Part shown: piece by piece, positions 1 to 11,429 of the stretch | How the letters are laid out: every line of letters begins with the position of its first letter | Numbering within the stretch: position 1 is the stretch's first letter | The notes under the pieces: generated by a model | The model's database searches: none | Seen by the model: the letters and a program-made list of their open reading frames with translations, nothing else | What the model was told of the DNA's origin: nothing | Made by a program: the position numbers and the translations under genes | NCBI GenBank assembly: GCA_014529385.2 | Contig: CM043942.1 | Coordinates: forward strand, 26,416,469 to 26,480,468 | Source: Adiantum capillus-veneris | Taxonomy: Eukaryota; Streptophyta; Polypodiopsida; Polypodiales; Pteridaceae | Length of the DNA stretch: 64,000 nucleotides | Direction: 5' to 3'

Positions 1-781
1 AAAAGTGATGTTTGCCCTCCTTGCCTTTGCGGGGATCATACCCGGATCATAATCAGCTTTGTAAAGACTTTGAGAGACTTAACCATCACTTATGAACCGT
101 GGGTCTTAATTTCATTGAAGATATCTTCATCTGATCCTTAATTACTATGGGACTCTACCATATACCTCAATAACCTCTGAGCCCTAATCTAGCACTAATT
201 GTGTTACTAAAGTCTTTTGAAAAATTAGCTAACGAACTCCAACCGGAGGAAAAATATCAAACTTGACATAATTCACATTAACTGTGATATTTTCACCCAT
301 AAGTACATAAATTTGCCTTGTTTCTTGCATCTGCCTTGAAACGGATTGGGTTACCCCAATTTTGGCTTTTCCCTGGAAACAGATTGGGTTACACCAAAAA
401 CAATGCTTGCATTACAAGGCTTGATTGGACATTACTAAATTTATAGTATTGATAAAGCCCCTAACGATGCTTCAGTTCTATGTTGGAAACTAGTTTGGAA
501 CCTTGCAAAGAAGAGACTCAATGTCTTTACGTTTGGATATCGTAATTGCTCAAAGCCATCCATTACTACGCTACTAGTTGAAGAGCTTGCATCTTTGGCA
601 TACTCCATCTCAACCACTAAAGTACCAGTTTTCTTCACTATTTATAGAAGTCACAAACAAAAGTTTTGTTGGATATGATGCATCTAAGTGAATATTTTCA
701 AAAATCACTGAGGATATCACTACTTGTCTTAACCTTATCCTAACATAAATTATTCACTCTTGGAAGAAAAATAGGTAATAA
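1..781. other. AT-rich stretch, nothing recognised
   Basis: No domain, LTR end or primer site was found. The only open frame is a 65-codon minus-strand frame at 441-638 that resembles no family I know. A short run (CCTTGAAACGGATTGGGTTACCCCAA-like) occurs twice near 335-395, so there is a small local duplication. Confidence 0.4.
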
Positions 782-1740
782 TCAAATGATACCTCAATTT
801 TTCTATCAACACCATTTGGCTCATCAAAAATGCCTCGGAGATCTTCATCAACCTCCCTTACAAATGTACTTCGTATTTTTTGCTGTCATCACTCGATGTT
901 ATGAAAACATCCCGTTAGCTAGATGCTTTGGCATCATGAGTGTCTTGGATGAACTTGTGCATCTTGTTTTCCAATCTATGATTGGAAAGGGATATACAGT
1001 CATATCCTTGAATCAAGAACCTAAATGGATTAAAACTCCAAAGAAGAAGGCACCTTTTCACCTAGATAAATTTGAAATTTGTAAGAGGATTGCATGATTT
1101 CTTGATCATATTTTTGTCCATCCTGGTAGTTCTGTGTTCAAGAAACTTCTAGGAATCCCTATGGGATTCTTTTACCGACCACCAGTCATGTAACCTTTAC
1201 CTTGCCTTCTTTGAATATGAATGATATCAAAAACATGTTGCCTCATCTGAGTTGACAAATAGGTTAAATACGTATTAACCATACTTTAAAGTATGTGGAT
1301 GACCTCTATTTAAGGATGAGCTTAATCATATCTATCATGATTGTCATAATATTGAACCATCTTTCACACCACAGTTCAAGATTAACAGTCATGCCTTCCC
1401 AACCAGAGTGGTCTACATCAATATAAAAATTATCTTGATCATTCCTCTCACAGGAGCATTTGATGTTAGATTTTGCTAAAACAGGGGCATAGATGAGTTT
1501 GTAAAACAGAAAAGCAATAGGCCTTTTTCTAGTTCTCTCAATACTTGCCTAAGCACACTATACCTTATCATGCACTGTTTGACAATAGATTTTATTGATT
1601 TTGAGAAAGTCAATACATTCCATATTCTTGTCCCACAACAAACAACAAAAGGATTGCCCTAGTTTCTTTGAATTTTGCTACAATAATTACCATAAATGGC
1701 ACATGAAAATACTTATATTAGTGGATGGGCTATGTTGTTC
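782..1740 (+). pseudogene. Penelope-like reverse transcriptase relic, copy 1
   Basis: Fragment of an RT that would copy element RNA into DNA. The frame at 786-1097 contains CYENIPL, matched by CYENIPL in the second copy near 43.85 kb, then a PKWI segment (PRWI in copy 2). After an in-frame stop it continues with LGIPMGF, matching LGIPVRF of copy 2, the usual RT motif before the catalytic strand. Farther on (about 1380-1570) come segments resembling PFVGGY and the C-terminal helix of copy 2. The YMDD region is degraded. Many stops and frameshifts mark it as dead. The assignment to Penelope-like elements is from memory of the motif pattern; that it is an RT is safer. Confidence 0.5.
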
Positions 1741-1958
1741 CCATATTGTATAGATGTTGGCATTTCTTGGATCAGACATTGTAGGCAAATTTATGTCTCT
1801 AACGAATTGGTATACTAAACTTGAACATCATTTACTAATAATGGGGTATGTTGCTCCCACACTATATAGGTTTTGGTATTTCTTGGCTCAAACATTATTG
1901 GCGGTGAATTCTTCTTTGACTATTTTGATATACTTTAGCTTGAACATCTATATCACTC
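1727..1958. repeat. Tandem duplication, about 116-bp unit, two copies
   Basis: GGGCTATGTTGTTCCCA at 1727 and GGGTATGTTGCTCCCA at 1843 start two diverged copies. Both continue with a GGTATTTCTTGG-like segment and end near ACTTGAACATC. It lies just after the RT relic and may belong to its tail. Confidence 0.6.
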
Positions 1959-2111
1959 ATGTGGAGCTGTCAGCTCATACCACTCCGGTTCCATCTTCAC
2001 CCATGATGATATGCCTTTTTTGGTTTAAAGAAAATCTTGCAAAAGTTTACTTAAGAGTAACAAGTATAAGATCCCACGTATAAGTTTCTTATGCTATTGT
2101 GTGCATGATAG

Positions 2112-2154
<43 letters not shown>
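2112..2154. repeat. (TG)n microsatellite
   Basis: About 21 perfect TG units. Confidence 0.95.
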
Positions 2155-2156
<2 letters not shown>

Positions 2157-2244
2157 AATCGAAGCTCTGTCACATAGGTTTTGAGGCTTTTGCTCTTGTT
2201 CTAATATAGTAAGTATGACATTCAAAGTTTCTATGCTCCCCTCG

Positions 2245-2300
<56 letters not shown>
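2245..2300. repeat. (TC)n(AC)n compound microsatellite
   Basis: About 13 TC units run directly into about 15 AC units. The same TC-then-AC order occurs in the LTR at 62031-62683. Confidence 0.95.
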
Positions 2301-2305
<5 letters not shown>

Positions 2306-2577
2306 TTTACCATTGAGGCTGATGGCAACAGAGGTTTGCGGAGAGATGACGGTTGGAGTTGGGCCACAAGGCAGCGAGAGAAGCAAAGAGGAGCGAAATG
2401 TGCAGAGCCAGGGAAGAGGCAGTGCAAGCAACCTCTCGTTTCTTGGACGATCAAGGGGCCGAAGACAGAGGGAGAGCAGGCTGCGTGCTTTGCCTCGCCC
2501 TGGGTCATCACAAATCGCCTCCCATAGCTTCTCTCGGGCTTGCTACTAAACAGCAAACAGCCGCACGCTTTCTGGCA
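2301..2577. other. GC-richer spacer between two compound microsatellites
   Basis: This 277-bp block is richer in G+C than its neighbours. It is bounded on the left by (TC)n(AC)n and on the right by (TG)n(AG)n, which are reverse complements of each other. The rest of the two flanks is not inverted, so no longer inverted repeat is claimed. The open frames here are by-products of repeat and GC content. Confidence 0.4.

Positions 2578-2632
<55 letters not shown>
2578..2632. repeat. (TG)n(AG)n compound microsatellite
   Basis: About 12 TG units followed by about 16 GA units. The order is the reverse complement of 2245-2300. Confidence 0.95.
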
Positions 2633-2633
<1 letters not shown>

Positions 2634-2890
2634 GGTAACTGACCACAGCGCATAGGCCTAGTCGCTTTTGTAGTAGTCCCGACTCCCTGCGCTCCAAGCT
2701 CCTCCAAGTAGCGACGCACGTAACGTAGGCTAGTAGTACATGAGTAGTGTGTCTTGAGTTCCCAATGTTTCTACCTCCTTGTACTACGTTCTTGTACTAC
2801 TCTTTATCTCAAAAGTACCTCTTGCTCTCCCATTTGAAGCGAAAGTTCAAAGAAGACTCGATGAATAACATTATTTATTGTGCCACGGAC

Positions 2891-3337
2891 TGCCACCCTC
2901 GGGACTAAGTGGCACGAACATGGGAGGCTGAGATTTATGGTGAGGAGATTGTGCGTCGTAGATCTGGGTGGCGGCATCGAAAGTAATTTAGGATACCTTA
3001 GATTACTTTTTATAATTTAGGGTACCTAAATCACTTTCGATTGTCGTCGTTTTGCATACATGTTTTAAGTAAATTAGGGTCCCCACGCTTTACAACGCGC
3101 GCACGACGAAGTGGTTAGGTCATGCGTCTCTCATGGGTGAGGTCACAGGTTCAAACCTCACACGCGCAAAATGGGGTACCCTAGATTACTTTCAAAACAC
3201 GGGTACCCTAGGTTACTTTTTACCCTAGATTACAAAAGTAAATTAAGGTATCCACATTCCAGATCTACGGCCCGCGATCCCCCCGTTGTAGATCCCACCC
3301 TCCCATGCCCATGCCACTTAGTCCCAAGGGGCTGCCA
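2891..3337. mobile_element. Foldback-type element with long imperfect inverted arms
   Basis: The two ends are imperfect inverted repeats over roughly 150-170 bp. Matches include GGGACTAAGTGGCA (2901-2914) with its reverse complement at 3312-3325, CATGGGAGG (2919) with CCTCCCATG (3299), and GTAGATCTGG (2958) with CCAGATCTAC (3259). Inside the arms a short unit like AGTAATCTAGGGTACC recurs several times in both orientations. The middle carries a tRNA-like segment. No transposase is present, so it would be non-autonomous. A clear target-site duplication was not seen and the outermost bases differ, so the superfamily (Mutator-like foldback is one option) is open. Confidence 0.6.
3097..3167 (+). 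other. tRNA-like segment with pol III A- and B-box-like motifs
   Basis: AAGTGGTTAGG (A-box-like) is followed about 40 bp later by AGGTTCAAACCT (B-box-like, 10 of 11 to GGTTCRANNCC). The segment ends in GCGCG and CGCGC, which could pair like an acceptor stem. The T arm does not fold as a proper five-pair stem, and GTGAGG/CCTCAC competes, so this is not an annotatable tRNA. It resembles the head of a tRNA-derived SINE. Confidence 0.4.
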
Positions 3338-3349
3338 CTCATTTACAAG

Positions 3350-4840
3350 CACTTAAGCTATTGTCATATCACTGCGTGATCTTGTAGTGACCTAATCCTC
3401 GCCTCCTGGTCTATGCTCTAAACTATCTAGATCGATGCATGGATTCTTGCAAGCCTCCTGCAGTTGCCTTGAAACAAAAGAAGGGGCGTGTGGATGGTCT
3501 GGGACATGGCCATCCTTGCCAATCTCAAAAACTCTTTCTCCCAATCACATGATGCTTTCCATGCTAAGTGATGGAGTCCTTCAAAAAAACACCCTTTTGA
3601 ATTTTAGCTGAAAAGAGGCAAAGCTCAGTTTTTGGTAATATAAAACACCCACGAACCATATAAGATGAGGAGCTCTCTTTGGAAGGGGTCACTCTTTGCA
3701 AACTTGGAGTCTACCATATTGTCTTAGGCAAGTAGAGACATTATTATATTAGATTTTGAGTACTCCATTGGAGCTCAAAACTAGCCATGCTTGGCTAGCC
3801 TTCTCATGGAAGTTTATGTTTTATTCAACCATAGACTATTGTAAGATGTACTTGTATATGGGCCACGGCTAAATTTTGATACTATGAAAATTCTATCAAA
3901 ATAATGACAAAGCATTTAGTGTAAAAATTAAGTGAGTGATACAAAAGTATGGCAGAGAGCTAGCACATTGCCTCCCTTGACCGCTTTAACATCTCCATAT
4001 TCACATGGTAGACATACAAAAAATAAGCACTTACGAGAGGATATGGGACGATCTTCAATCACAATATTTTTTCTCTCTTGCACATTTTTAACCGTGCCTA
4101 CACTTGATTAGCTTCCCTGTACACTGCCATAGCCCTAGCTATGATCAATTGTACTCAAGGATGCAAAATGGATACTAAACTTTGGGAAATAAACCAAAGA
4201 AAAATTTCGGAAAACCTCTACACTTATAAGCATTTAAGTTGCAAGCTTAACATTGTTGGAGAGGGGGAATGGGGAACACACCTGGAACACAAACAGATGC
4301 CTCTCTATAGTACAGGATATACACAGCACCCCAATCCACTAGAGTTCACCTTCAAAACTCGACACACCCGCACAAGCAAACCTCCGTTTGTGCACAACGC
4401 GATGCACACACGTTCAGACGGAACACCACACCGCACTCACATTCCATCGATGTCCATCTCAACCCTCTCACCACACACACCAACACTCTGACTCACTCTC
4501 TCCACACACAAGCATAGCCGGTTTGGGTGGGTACACACCTCCACAAAGCTGACACCACCACGGGCAAGAGACGAGAGCAGGAGAAAGAGAAGGGGGAAAG
4601 GGGAGAAGCGACACCAAGATGGGGAAATGTAGGCTTCATTTCATAAGAAAGAACCCTTTACGTAGGCACGACCACCAAAACCATGGCCAGCTTAGCACAC
4701 AACACACATCCCAAGCTTCACTTTGCAACATAACTTCATGGGGACGGGCCCTCGTTGGCTCCCCGCTGCTCCAGTGCTTCCACAGTGAGCTCGACTCCGT
4801 GAGAATCGGCTTCAAAAAAACACCTCTTTTGGACTCCCCA
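3350..4840. other. No gene recognised
   Basis: Low-complexity, AC-rich stretches (about 4320-4510) and a purine-rich patch (about 4560-4615) but no domain, LTR end or repeat partner that I could place. The 116-codon plus frame at 4141-4491 is dominated by H, T and P codons from the AC-rich composition and is not called. Confidence 0.4.
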
Positions 4841-4844
4841 AAAA

Positions 4845-5010
4845 GACCCGTGGTCTGCTAAAGAGCCTCCAAAGACCCCTTTTGAAGCCCTAACAATCAC
4901 TTGCCTGCCTTGGTCTTTTGCACCTGTTTCAATACTTTGTCCAGCACATGTATGCACCCTCTGTACTACATAGCACACTTCCCAGCTTGGACCAACTTTG
5001 GTTGCACCAT
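4845..5010 (+). repeat. Dispersed repeat shared with 10050-10545
   Basis: From GTGGTCTGCTAAAGAGCC to CCAACTTTGGTTGCACCA this matches 10048-10200 plus 10524-10553. The second copy is interrupted by a 0.3-kb insertion after CTACATAG. Here the uninterrupted arrangement (CTACATAGCACACTT) is the empty site. It is probably part of an LTR. Confidence 0.6.
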
Positions 5011-7705
5011 CATTGCCCAGCCCCCTTGTTAAACATTTATGTTCAATCACACACATGCTTACTGACCTTAAAAAATTGCATCACCAAACAAGCACTCTGT
5101 ACACCACAAAACACCTACCATATGTGCAAGACCTGGCTCCTATTACCCGCCACCTCTACTCAACCGGGTTGCCCAACCCCCTGTATTACAACTTAGCTTC
5201 CACCTGGGTCAAACACCTGACATTGATCACCTCCATCCACCTGCAGCAAACTTCCCATAGTGCCACACCAAGGCACATAGCCAACCACACACAAAAACTG
5301 CCAATAGCATATCCTCACCATTCAAAGCACTTGTCGGCAAACTTCCCACTTCAAACCAAGCATCACCAAATACACCATCATTCTTATTGGACAAACTTGG
5401 CCCTCCCCCCCAACCTTATAAAGCAAGATCCTCTCCAAGCAGACTTTGTACCTACCTGACAACCCATTGCACAACTATACTTACCAGCATCCCTTTCAAT
5501 CACAACACACTAACCTCCTTGGAAAGCTTGGACGTGAGATAGAGGGGACTCAAGCATGCAACTCTCTACCCAGCCATGCCTTATAAAGGCCCTGGCTTGC
5601 TAATAATAGGCCCCCCTTGACCACATGGCTCCGTCTTGGCCTTTGGCTTGTCCGGTCCTACCCTAGGCTTGACATTATTTCCCCCTGGAGAAGCGTTTTT
5701 GTCTGGTTATATCTTTATAAGAGCACTAATGTTTTCCACAATGGCATCGATCTTCATGGATCCATTTGTTCATTTGACCATAATACAATTCAAAAGGAGA
5801 CTCAATGAAACCAATATTAACATCTTGATTGTTCACATTGTTGTCCCTTTCCAACCGTATTGTATAATCGGCATATATCCAACATAGCGTGTAGAGTCCA
5901 TTTAGAACGCACATGAACATGCTAAATGAGTTATCACAACAAAGATGTACTCAAAAGAGTGCCTCTTTTCACTTTTCATGAAATTAACATGCTGATATAA
6001 CTCATTAGAGCCAAGCTTAATTCCTTGACTTTTTATCTTCTCATATTAGTAAACAACCCCACCGTAAGTAGTGTTCAAGGTTGAGAACTTGACTTATGCA
6101 TGAAGAGACTAAACCTAGTCACAAACATGAGTTACCTTGTGGTAAGAAAACTCCAAGTAGAGAAATACATGCTTTCTAATTGAACTTCTTGGTGCTAACG
6201 TATGCTCTTCGCAAATCCTTTAGCACAAGATTACACTATACTTATGGCAAATGTGATGCTCCTAGCACACATGAAAGAGGAGTGCAAATAGTTCTGAAAA
6301 GAAAATAAATACTTTCTACTGCAATCATTTGCAAGCCTTGCTGAAACATTTGAACCATAATAGAATGTGAAACATAAGTCGCTTCTAGGTACAAACAATA
6401 AAACATTTTCATTAACAAAACATAGACTTGCTACATGTATAAACAAATATCCGTTAAAGTTGTTTTACTTGTACCTTAACAAGTCTGACTAGGTATCTGA
6501 CAATTTTTGGCCACTAAAATTGTTCCTGATATGACATATGGAAAATGGTCTATAAAATGGATTCGACCAACACCTAAGGACTTTGTTGTGACACATAATT
6601 GAAATAGCGGCGCTAGTCAGTCCCAGAGACTCATATTCTCCACATGTAGAATATGTCTCAACTCGGCAGTACGAGATGTACTGGTGTGTGGAGGTAACTG
6701 CAAACACTCTACGACATGAGTAAGAGGGACCCTCATTTACCTTGCTTCACATTGGCTAAATTGAACTCCTTGAGTTCCCATACCATGTTGTATCCCATGT
6801 GACAACATGTGCCAAAACTGCATGCTCCTACATGACCTTGTCATGCTTGTAAAGAGAAAAAAATAAATAAAACCAAATTAGATGTATACCTGGAGATTGA
6901 ACATAGTGTTCACTTACCTGTAGTCAAAGGCACCTACCCAAATTTCCCGCCTACAAAGGCCTAGGAACAATAATTGAAAATCAGTGAGTTCCAAGTAGTA
7001 TTACACCTGTAACCTTGGGTGCTGCCTTTGCAATCCAAATCCCTTGGCTAAAATCTACATTATCAAACCCCTTGGTTAAACTTTGCTAAAGAACTACTCA
7101 ACGAGTAGCCAATAGTAATTGAAGTCAACTTTGAAAGTTGAAATTTCCACTACCCCTTGGCAGCTTGTGGACTTCTTTCCTTGCAATTGCAAGTGTGAAG
7201 ATTCCAAGAACTGATCCATCAACACTTAATAAGTGATTTAGTAATCACAAGCTGGGTCTTACCCCAAAACCGTACTCGTATAGACACTTTTAGTGCTATA
7301 GATAAAATAGAAGATCCACTTTGAAGCTGGAATCGTATTTACAACTCGATCTTTTCTAGACCCAAAAATCCATAATCTTGGGTTTTTGTGAACATCCGGG
7401 CTATCTGAAATGTTGTCTTCATTGATACACCTTGGTAGAGATAAGCCCTTACAAGTTTAATATGTTCAAAAACTCAACTTAATCTTCACACTTAAAGTGT
7501 GGCGTGCTAAAATAACACCCAAAAAATCAATAATGGCAAGACTCTTGCTTCTTCATTAGAATCGATGGGTATTGAACTGCCATTCCAAAACAAATGGCTC
7601 TTAGCCCTTCAAAAAGAAATGGCTCTTAGCCCTTCTTGTTACCATATTGACATAGAAAGAATTTTGTAAAATCATGTCTAATTTCACTTTTTCCACAGAG
7701 AAAGA

Positions 7706-7709
<4 letters not shown>
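5011..7709. other. No gene recognised
   Basis: The 153-codon frame at 4998-5459 is compositionally biased (H, T, P, L) and matches nothing known. Near 5531-5613 there is a short block resembling an LTR end on the minus strand (AGATAGAGGGGACT, like 9995-10010) next to a CCCCCC run; this could be a tiny LTR with a polypurine tract but is too short to call. Confidence 0.35.

Positions 7710-7773
<64 letters not shown>
7710..7773. repeat. (GA)n microsatellite
   Basis: About 32 uninterrupted GA units. Confidence 0.95.
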
Positions 7774-7775
<2 letters not shown>

Positions 7776-9820
7776 CTGGATTGAGGAAAATCCCTTATTC
7801 AACTGTGTTGTGTGCCCCCTATGTCTGGATCGGTGCAGACAATTTGTATGGCATAGCTTATCTTATAAGCATACAGTAATGTGCTTGTACATGCTCTTGT
7901 AGAGAGGTAACATAAGTCACATCTTGACCCATCTACCTTGTATGCGGTCATGACTGTACGAGAGTGACTTAAGTATGACACTTTTCCTGTGAATAAAGAT
8001 AAATAAAAAGTGTTTGTAAACATCAATAAGTTATTGTGTCCTTGACAGGGTAGTTGACATTATAGCAGAAGTGTAAATACTATTGAGGTGAAATTTTATC
8101 TACCTCACTGGCATGCCATGCATGTAGAGGTGTTGCCCTTGGCGACAATGATGGTCCCTACAGATTGAGCCAATACCAAAAGTGACTTGCACAAGTGGAC
8201 ATGGATACATCACAATTTGTCGCTGTCATACGCGAATTGTGAGCTTATATCCTTACTTTTCTAAGGTTGGAAAAACAAGAAGCTTGAAATTGTCTAACCT
8301 GGTTGCTCTACTTTGTCCAGTTTTCTCAAGTTTTTGAAATAAAACTTGCTTGAATCTGTCTCTTAGCCATATATATTGTGCAAGAGAGAGTTGTCGTATG
8401 CACCATATACATCATCTTAGCACATAGTGAAATAACCTGCAGGCACTTGCCAAGTATCCCCAAGTTCATATGCTTGCAGAATATTCCAAACTTGAAGTCT
8501 TATCTTTGCATGATACATCTCAATAGCTCCACTTTGGATGCTACCATTGCTCATAGCTACAGATACTCTTGCACACATATAGATGTCATAGAAAAATAAA
8601 GTTGACCTTGTCGAGCATGTACAGGTAATGGACATGTTTGACTTATACGTCTTATTGAGAAGCAAAAGAATATTTTCAGTTAATGTGGCTCATACTTACT
8701 AGATCTTATTGCTGATGTCTTTGACATGTGCCACCCTTAGCACTAGGATTTGTATCACCACATGGTGTGGTTTAATGGTGTATAAGTATAGAAGCCATGC
8801 TTCTTTTTTTAGCATTGTCTTGACTGAAAATCTTCCTGAAATGTAACAAACAGTTGGGCATGCCGACCATCCATCCAGCCATGTCGAACAACTTTGCACA
8901 TGTAAGGAAAACTAGCAGCAGGCCTTGCTGTTGCATCAAATTCAACCTGATGACCATGTCGTTGGTGGTATATGCGGCCCAATGCCTTCCATGCCGCTAT
9001 GGAAAAGTCCTTAGTAAGTTGACTACCTTGCATTTGGGAAACCTTGTACAAATATCAACTACTTTCCTTCATTCCCAATCTTGCCACATACAGATGATTG
9101 AAGATTTGCTAATTTATGGAGCCTTGCTCTCCAAACACTAAGAATTTGTTGTAGGATTACATGTAGTCTTCACTCTTGCTCCCAATTGATTTCAAGTAAT
9201 AATCCTCCTTGAATTCCCTCCAGTATTTGTTAATTATAATTTACTAACGGAATTCTACTGCAATAGAAAATCATGAGTAGAAAGCCTTGCCTTGGTTTGC
9301 GTTTTTCACGCCTTGAGCGACATGCATGTGGCTATGATTGTGGTGTTGTTTGTGTGGGAAAAGCCCCTAGGGTAGTCTTGAGCATACTTAGGGCACCCAT
9401 TTAAAAAAAAATTAAAAGAAAACCAATGTGAATTGAAGCTCAAGCCACGGCGATGAGTTTTAATTTGCAGTGCAGCAGGATGAAGATGTACTCGACATGC
9501 TCGATGCAGGGCTCGATCAAAGACCGTTATGAATCAAAAAAATTCTAGCAGGCCTACACACACCTATTTGGTTGTAGTTGTGCTGCAATCGGGCAACCAT
9601 TTCCTAGCTTCCCCCTCCTTTTAAGGGTTCACTCTCGTGTGAACACCACAGTCACGTGTCTTGTTTTAGGAAGCCTACACACATCGAGCTTTGCCTTCTC
9701 CTGGTCAAGGTTTGCATGGAACATGCAATTGCATGCCAAGACCTCCATGACATTTTCTTCATCCTATTATTCACTATGCAAATCATGAAAGCTTGTCCTT
9801 ATCTTTTCCTCCTTCTTCAA
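7774..9820. other. No gene recognised
   Basis: Overlapping short frames on both strands near 8770-9140 do not match a family I know and are interrupted. No terminal repeats or primer sites were found. Confidence 0.35.
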
Positions 9821-9855
9821 GGGGGGGGGACGGGGGGGGGGGGGGGGGGGGGGGG

Positions 9856-9914
<59 letters not shown>
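9821..9914. repeat. Poly-G run joined to (AG)n
   Basis: Nine G, then AC, then about 27 G (9832-9858), then about 28 AG units. The G run could form quadruplex structure on the plus strand. If the primer site at 9978-9989 is real, this tract sits about 65 nt downstream of it in the minus-strand leader. Confidence 0.95.
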
Positions 9915-9917
<3 letters not shown>

Positions 9918-9977
9918 CCATCCATCACCATGAGAAACCTTCTTCTCCCCTCCTCCGTAGCTCTTCCCTCCCTATGA

Positions 9978-9989
9978 GCTCTGATACCA
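9978..9989 (-). promoter_or_regulatory. Primer-binding site, tRNA-iMet type (minus strand)
   Basis: GCTCTGATACCA on the plus strand is the exact complement of the TGGTATCAGAGC primer site used by many plant copia elements. It directly abuts TGTGAGACAG, the end of an LTR-like block. Confidence 0.6.
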
Positions 9990-9990
9990 A

Positions 9991-10650
9991 TGTGAGACAG
10001 AGGGGACTTTTGCAGCCATAGGACCTCGTATAGAATCCACGCACGTGGTCTACTAGAGAGCCCCCAAAGACCACTTTTTGAGCCCTTTTGGCCTAAAAAA
10101 CCCCACCAAGCATACCCTTCAGCAATCACTTTCCTACCTTGTTCTTTTTCACTTTCTTTAACACTTTATCCAACACTTGTATGCACCCTCTATACTACAT
10201 AGATAGCACAGGGGAGGTGAGTACAGCCAGGTTTGCATAGATTTTGTCAGCATTCGGGTGTCTCATGTTTGCCTTATTGGTGTCGAGGCCCGACCTAGTA
10301 CCTACAGTGGGAGCATTTGCAACATGGATTGTCAATCGTACGATGACTGACACTAGCATGATGCATAGTGGAGTTTTGCAGAATGCAGGCTCTACTGTGA
10401 GTACGCACATTGCCTACCATTAGAGCCAATACGACTGCATGCAAATCGGTTGAGCGAGCCAGTGGGTATAGGTTAAGAGAGTCTATCACCTGTTTTCTTG
10501 TACATAGTAGTGGTTTAGCACACTTTCCAGCTTGGACCAACTTTGGTTGCACCACCGTCTTAATAGCCCTTATATATGTGACTCCCAAATCTATACATAA
10601 ACTCACCAAAACTCACTACATACACATCATTCCTGCACACGTACTCTACA
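9991..10650. mobile_element. LTR-like block with TG...CA ends and an internal insertion
   Basis: Starts TGTGAGACAG and ends ACTCTACA. It is flanked on the left by a minus-strand and on the right by a plus-strand tRNA-iMet primer site, so its orientation is ambiguous. A TATA-like TTATATATG near 10570 favours the plus direction. Part of it is repeated at 4845-5010. An insertion occupies about 10202-10523. Confidence 0.5.
10202..10523 (+). mobile_element. Inserted fragment of a decayed copia element
   Basis: Compared with the empty copy near 4967, about 0.31 kb is inserted here, with TAGCACA present at both edges, a likely 7-bp target duplication. The insert matches the copia relic at about 23330-23630, including the segment encoding RPDLAYAVG-like residues and the following GAGCCAGTGGG. 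It has no open frame. Confidence 0.55.
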
Positions 10651-10652
10651 AC

Positions 10653-10664
10653 TGGTATCAAAGC
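10653..10664 (+). promoter_or_regulatory. Primer-binding site, tRNA-iMet type (plus strand)
   Basis: TGGTATCAAAGC matches the copia primer site at 11 of 12 positions and lies two bases after the CA end of the LTR-like block. Confidence 0.55.
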
Positions 10665-11429
10665 AAGGGGAGTGCCTTCATTGTATTGATGTGCATGAGG
10701 AATTCATACCGAGCTACGGTTTGCACCTTGGAGCAGAAAATTGACTTTGCAACTTTTGGATCTCTATGAACTAGAGCTTGAGAACCTTGAAGCACAATAG
10801 GAGTATATGGAGCTCATAACTTATACTAGCATTGGTAACGAGACTAGCTTCGAAGATTGCTTTAGAAGGAACACAAAGTGAGCATAATGTAGTAGCACTA
10901 GCAACACAAGCTCAACAAACATCATCAAATCTAACGCATAGCAAGGTAGGTAGATTCTGGAAACTTTGATGAGTTAGGTGAAGATAACATCAGTATTGGT
11001 ATCGAAACATCCTATGTTGGTGAGGCTAGTATTTTTGCAAAAATCTGATGTATGCAACATCAATCTTGTTTGTTGTCCTATCAAGAGAGTGACAACTATG
11101 GATGGAAAAATGTTGTTACGATATGAGGATTTACGTGCTATAGATGCATTACAAGATAAATGCGTTTGGTAGAGAATATTTTAAAAAAATGAAAGTATTG
11201 CTTTATAAATAGGAAGCCAAAAATGTCTATGAGACCTTCTAAGAAATCCAATCAAGTGTTACTATCATCTGTCCAGCTTGTTTCAACCATAGATTATTAT
11301 TCCAAAAGGTGTTGTCAATATGCAAACTAGGATAAGTTCATGACTATGTGCAATGAGTTTTGGGGACAGAGCTTGCAAAATAGGACCAACTATATGTATG
11401 ATACAATGTTGACTCTTTGATGTGACACC

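Noticed and set aside
3097-3167. Genuine tRNA-Met gene
   Set aside because: The B box and ends look tRNA-like, but the T stem and anticodon stem do not pair properly and a competing hairpin is stronger.
4998-5459. 153-codon plus-strand ORF
   Set aside because: Strong H/T/P/L bias from AC-rich sequence, overlapping another biased frame. No family likeness.
5531-5613. Very short LTR with polypurine tract on the minus strand
   Set aside because: Only about 16 bases match the block at 9991 and no primer site is adjacent. Could be chance.
8809-9141. Host gene on either strand
   Set aside because: Three short overlapping frames, none with a recognisable domain or continuation.
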